A stretch of DNA of 64,000 nt from Rhyacichthys aspro (lineage: Eukaryota > Chordata > Actinopteri > Gobiiformes > Rhyacichthyidae). The notes below the pieces were generated by a model. That model was given only the letters and a program-made list of their open reading frames with translations. It did not search any database and was not told where the DNA came from. Below, one piece after another: positions 59,801 through 64,000 of the stretch. Made by a program: the position numbers and the translations under genes. Position 1 is the first letter of the stretch. Each line of letters starts with the position of its first letter. The stretch spans positions 12,286,326 through 12,350,325 of the forward strand of contig CM072156.1 of the NCBI GenBank assembly GCA_036850595.1, written 5' to 3'.

Positions 59801-62602
59801 CTCTAATTAGCGCTACTCATGAGTTTTTGAGTAAACAGCTTATTAATAATAGAAAAAAATGTCTTCCCGGGACTCTAAATTTTCAAAAAACTTTACCCTA
59901 GGTTGAGGCTTGGAATATCCCTCAAGAATGTTGAATAAATAATTTTCTGTATTAAATGGACTTTCTTGCTCTTCTCTGCTATGCTCCTCCAACTTCCACA
60001 CGGTATGCTCCTCAATATAGTCTGATGGTGAATTTCAAAGAATAGTTTAAAAGATTTTCAGTAATGTTTAGGCGTCTAAGGATGCTCTTAAATAGTTTGT
60101 TCCTGCTCCTTCCCACTTGGCCTTCAAGGACTTATGTTCTGACTGTCGTACAGTACATGTTAGAGTTGATAATTTAGTCTTGAACTAAGAGCTGGACAGT
60201 TATAGTATTGTATTTATAACATTTACCTCAAGTGATAGGTTATTTTGGTACTGATAAAAATTCTATTCTTATGTCTGTGTTAAAATTTAATTTCAGACAA
60301 TTTAAAGTACAGTGAAGTAATGCAAAATCGCCAAAAATTTAGAGGTATTTTCCATTTTTATGTGATAAATATAAATTCTATTGTAGTCTTGCTGATTATC
60401 ATTATTGCAAACAGTTTGAGATACACTAACGTTATTTCCACCTACAGGTTTGACATGTTTAATTGCATATAAAAGTTTAAAGAAACTATAAACCTGAGCT
60501 GTGCATCAGCTTATAGTTATATTATTTCTTTTTAATAGCATTTTTAAAATTTTGTCATGTTCAGGGTTAGGGTTAAATCATGTAAACCTAATCTGTTTTT
60601 TTCTTTTTATAAGAAGACGGTATAGAGATGTAGGTTAATGTCATTCTTCTTGCTCTGTCCATAATTCCACATCTGTCCCTTTGTTTGTTTCTAGTCTGCG
60701 GTGGTATCAGCACCCTACGGAAGATGAGTTGAGGAGCTTAGCAGGGAAACAAAAAGGACAGAAGAGGAAAGACAGGTAGGTAGAAAGGGGGGTGGGGTGG
60801 GGTGGTGATTCGAAAGAAGAAGGACTATTGTTTGGGGGTTGGGAAAATGCTATGGCACAGAGGAGGTACGAGCAGCACCTCTTTCATCAGAGAGGAAAGA
60901 AAAGATGAGAAGGCGGCTCTAGCGATGGATGGAGACCACAGACATGTCAGTGTGGAGATGAAGCTGATGTATTTATGTGCCTCATTTAAGGCCTGTTTGA
61001 AGTAAGAAGACACAAGTCTGTTTTTGTTGTTTGGCTCCTTTACGGCGCTTCATTGTGGCTCAGAGAAACTCGGCTTAGAAGTGGCCCTGTCTATTGGATG
61101 CAAGAGAAGTTTGTCTTTTTTTTTCTTTAGAGCCAATGCTATTTAGGCTATTTTAGTGGCTGACAGTTTAAAAGGCTTGCCTCCACTCTAAAATCAAAGT
61201 TTCACAAACGGCATTATATCTTCAAAGTGGTCATATGTCAAGCTTTGATTCTGGAGGACGATTTTCCTGCAAGACTATTTTGCAATTCAAAAAGCAAGTA
61301 CCCAATTTTGGGGGTCTGCAGGTGGACGCTTGAACCATATGTTGAACACATGAATTTAGTGCGTTTTCCTTTGTCCTTCTTTAAAAAAGTGAACAGAAAT
61401 CGAATTCACAACTAAAAATAATCCTTATTATTACACATGCTGTCTAACTACCTACTCCTGTTATTAAGCTAAGTTTTTTTTTTCTGACCCCGCATGAGGC
61501 AGGTCAAGTTTCTCCAGCGCCACATGTTCAGTAATCCCTCTAAGAAAAAGATGGACCACTGTCCCTTTGCCAGCTCATGCCCTGCCGCTCCGTTCCCATT
61601 GTTAACCGTCTGACTCCCTCAGTCAGGGGTGACGTTGAGCCCCTTTTCTTCCTGTCAGGTGCCTCAAAGATGAAATCTGTCCAGGGCATGTTTGGCCCAA
61701 GAGTCTTACAGTGGTATTGTGCTGAGAATCCAGCCAGCACACAGGGCTGTGCAAACAAAGCCCAGAAACTAAGGAGGCCCACCAGACTGTTCTCCCAGCT
61801 TAAAGAACAGCTCTCTGTTTGCCTGCTGTCAGTGGTTTAGCGCTGCATGCCTATTCCCCATTGTGTCTTATATGCAGTAAAGACCATTGCCTGCGGGATA
61901 GGTGAAAGTGATCATGTGTAAATTGAGGAAAATTGCAGTAATACTCAAATTGGTTTTAGTGTAATGTCGAGATGAAACAAGAATTTGAATATCACAGTTT
62001 TTATTGCAGTATTTCACTTTAAGTTAACTTAGAGTAAATGGTGGTCAATTGAAGCCTGTAGAAGCCCATATAAAACAAGAAATGTTATGTATATTTTAAA
62101 TATCTTTACTATTTTTAAAGAGCAATCAAATACAAAGACTCTACATGGGAATGTGTCATTTTCAGCTCAACTAACATTATTCTGCTGTTGATTTTACAAT
62201 TTACCTATGTAACTGGTTTTCAGTCTTGTTTTTTTCTGCTCTGTTTTTAGGAAGTACAATGGTCACATAGACAATAAGCCACTAACAGTTCCTAAGGACA
62301 TAGACTTGCAACTAGAGACTAAATGCATCACAGAAGTGGACACATTAGGTGACGATCTATTTGATTTGTTGCTTTCATTCGATTTTGTTCTGATTATTCA
62401 GTCTTAAGTGTGCCAGTGCTCTAATTATTCTGTTTGGTCTCGCAGCGCTGCACTACTTCCCTGAGTTCCAGTGGTTGGTGGATTTCACATTGGCAGCAAC
62501 TATGGTGTATCTGATAACAGAACTCTACTACAGCGTGGCTCAGCCCTCGGGAGAGATGAACATCAGTGTGGTGTGGTGCCTGCTCGTACTCGCCTTTGTC
62601 AT
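56816..62602 (+). CDS. tmem161b: tmem161b, 5' part: exons 1-5 of transmembrane protein 161B (3'-partial)
   Basis: Joined coding exons 56816-56818, 59451-59554, 60695-60775, 62251-62348 and 62446-62602 give 147 residues plus two bases, following human TMEM161B closely (GVIGVQLVVTMVMASVIQKI; RKYNGHIDNKPLTVPKDIDL; ALHYFPEFQWLVDF). The family is a conserved multi-pass membrane protein. TMEM161B loss disturbs heart rhythm in fish and mouse and cortical folding in humans; its molecular activity is not settled. Visible membrane segments are residues about 3-22, 105-124 and the start of one at about 136. The paralogue TMEM161A is less likely given the human TMEM161B match and the mef2c/mir-9 synteny. 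The remaining exons lie beyond 64000. Same strand as mef2c and the lncRNA. Confidence 0.95.
56819..59450 (+). other. tmem161b: tmem161b intron 1
   Basis: A 2.6-kb intron with a T-rich tract (57488-57523). No further feature seen. Confidence 0.8.
59451..59554 (+). CDS. tmem161b: tmem161b exon 2
   Basis: The acceptor is ctatttccacag and the donor gcag|gtaaag. It encodes GVIGVQLVVTMVMASVIQKI, a hydrophobic N-terminal segment, then IPHYSFARWLLCSG. It ends in phase 2. Confidence 0.95.
60695..60775 (+). CDS. tmem161b: tmem161b exon 3
   Basis: The acceptor is gtttgtttctag and the donor acag|gtaggt. It encodes SLRWYQHPTEDELRSLAGKQ and KGQKRKDR, a basic cytosolic-type loop. It ends in phase 2. Confidence 0.95.
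60776..62250 (+). other. tmem161b: tmem161b intron 3
   Basis: A 1.5-kb intron with G-rich DNA right after the donor and an unexplained coding-like block at about 61495-61840 (see findings). Confidence 0.75.
62251..62348 (+). CDS. tmem161b: tmem161b exon 4
   Basis: The acceptor is ctctgtttttag and the donor ttag|gtgacg. It encodes KYNGHIDNKPLTVPKDIDLQ and LETKCITEVDTL. It ends in phase 1. Confidence 0.95.
62446..62602 (+). CDS. tmem161b: tmem161b exon 5
   Basis: The acceptor is tggtctcgcag and the donor gtcat|gtatcc. It encodes ALHYFPEFQWLVDFTLAATM, VYLITELYY and EMNISVVWCLLVLAFV: a second membrane segment and the start of a third. It ends in phase 2; human continues with Ile/Met-Lys-Val. 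Confidence 0.94.
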
Positions 62603-64000
62603 GTATCCTTGCATCGGTCGGTCCTTACATCTTGGTTAGCCTTTTTTTTTTTTTTTTTTATCAAACCCTTTTTATCAGTGCTGTAGTGTCAGCTGCTCTT
62701 TAAATTGGTTCTGTATCTACACTAAGGATCTTCTGTTCATAAGGTGGTTCCAGCTGAACAAACATGCTTTATAATGCAGAGGTGTTTATTAATTTAAATG
62801 ATTTGTTTGCTATTTTTTGTTTCTCACTGAAATATACAGATAGAGCTCAAAGATTTCCTTGGCATTTACATTATGTTCACTTTGGCCATTCTATATATTG
62901 GGTCATTTATTAACATTACATTATTTATCCATAGGAGACTCCAAGTCATTCTTGTTTGATTGTGCATATCCAGCAATAACCGTTAGAGACTATAAAATGA
63001 CCCCTACTAGGTGCTTGCACCTTCATGTTCCACGGCTACCTGCTATTTTGCCACCTGAATGATGGTTAAATAATATGCATTATCCTTGCCACCAACCCCA
63101 GGGATCAATCTTTCCACTGCTTCTGGTCGGACCGGCACACCACGCGGTCAGAATGTGTGTTATTTCCTGCCCACATTGTAGATTGGAGGTCCACTTTTCA
63201 TAGTCAGTCTCACTTATACACCTGGGGAAAAGGACAGAATGTACAATGTAGAGGAAGACGAGGGAATACAATTTGTGTTTTAATAGGTCTCTTGATTTCA
63301 GTTTTATTATTTCAGCTCTGATGAGATGTTTCAATACACATTTCAAATCGGTTTGGTATGGGTAATTCCTGAAGAAGCGTGTATTTCTACTGCTATGTAA
63401 ACAGCATTGTGTTTCTGTATCAGTTAAAAATTGTATTTGCAAACTTTCAGAACATACAGTTGTTGCCATGTATGAGAATAACAGAGAGGATATCCTCCTT
63501 TAAGAGGCGTAAAGTACTTCTGAACAAAGAAACACTTTTCTAGGTTTTAGGGACCCAGTGTCACATTTAGAGATTGTATTTAATAAAAAACAAACTTATG
63601 TTTCAAAAGGACAGCATAAAATGCCAAGTACTATTAGGAATGAAAACAGCTGTTGATGTGTCTTTGAACAAAATACATTTAGCATCATTGCTACTTGGAT
63701 GGAGTATTTGTCACATGAATATCACACTGTGTAAGGATTCACTATCTACTCAATCACTGCCTAATCACCTGATTGCAGTGTTAAGCTTCCACATTATTGG
63801 AAAATTAAGGCAAGGATTTACTAAAGTGGTATAGTACGTTTATTTGGGATGCTTTGTATCCCATTTGGAATTGGACATTGACCTATTCCATACCTCCCCA
63901 GTGAAAACGAGGCTTAAGACACTATTCTGTTCATCACAGTCTACATCTGTGCCACACATCATTTCACTACTAAATCATGATTGTATTACTCTACAATGGT
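62603..64000 (+). other. tmem161b: tmem161b intron 5 (5' part)
   Basis: Intron DNA to the window end, with a T tract (62641-62660). The 129-codon frame on the minus strand (63080-63469) has no recognisable domain and is probably chance. Confidence 0.7.

Noticed and set aside
55077..61421. Exact MEF2 consensus sites (CTAAAAATAA at 55077 and 61412) suggesting feedback from MEF2C onto tmem161b
   Set aside because: The consensus is so AT-rich that several matches are expected by chance in 64 kb of this composition.
1..64000. tRNA, rRNA, CRISPR, complete transposon or viral insert
   Set aside because: None was recognised by eye. Diverged repeats could still be present; a repeat-library search would decide.

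Overview
The window is vertebrate nuclear DNA, most likely from a teleost fish. It contains the 3' half of a MEF2C gene, a microRNA-9 precursor of the mir-9-2 type, and the 5' part of TMEM161B, all on the + strand. Genes are split into short exons by GT-AG introns, and the sequence is AT-rich with many simple repeats. The order MEF2C - miR-9-2 host lncRNA - TMEM161B is the order known on human 5q14.3. Here the MEF2C stop and the TMEM161B start are only about 48 kb apart, far closer than in mammals, which fits a compact fish genome. I cannot tell which fish mef2c duplicate (mef2ca or mef2cb) this is. Most of the small open frames in the window are chance frames in introns or intergenic DNA. 

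Layout. 1-8836: intron and seven coding exons of mef2c, encoding the transactivation half (344 residues plus stop; the MADS/MEF2 domains lie upstream of the window). The 24-nt beta exon is present, and so is an internal acceptor exactly 96 nt into the last exon that would allow gamma-domain skipping. 8837 to about 11.7 kb: likely 3' UTR, with one 8-mer and one 7-mer match to the miR-9-5p seed. About 11.7-14.4 kb: intergenic DNA with a (AAT)n microsatellite and a full match to the CTCF core. About 14.5-19.5 kb: CpG-richer DNA with two consensus splice donors that could end first exons of the miR-9 host transcript, then the mir-9 hairpin at 19406-19492. 19.5-45.8 kb: introns, and three well-formed exons of an unannotated + strand transcript: 27875-27970, 42673-42770, and a terminal exon from 45544 with AATAAA at 45763. 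I read this as the fish counterpart of LINC00461/MIR9-2HG (mouse Visc-2). 45.8-56.6 kb: intergenic DNA with candidate regulatory elements. About 56.65-64 kb: tmem161b exons 1-5 (first 147 residues); the rest lies beyond the window. 

The most interesting result is that the lncRNA exons, once spliced, contain small open frames. One is a 36-codon frame that starts at 42678, runs without a stop to the exon end and continues five codons into the terminal exon. An overlapping 21-codon frame starts at 27930. If conserved, these would be micropeptides inside a transcript thought of as a miR-9 host. The lncRNA and micropeptide calls are inferences from splice signals and frame, not from expression data. 

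Working together: MEF2C is a neuronal, cardiac and muscle transcription factor, miR-9 a neural microRNA, and TMEM161B a multi-pass membrane protein linked to cardiac rhythm and cortical development. The miR-9 seed matches in the mef2c 3' UTR raise the possibility of direct regulation between neighbours. No tRNA, rRNA, CRISPR array or clearly recognisable transposon was seen by eye.
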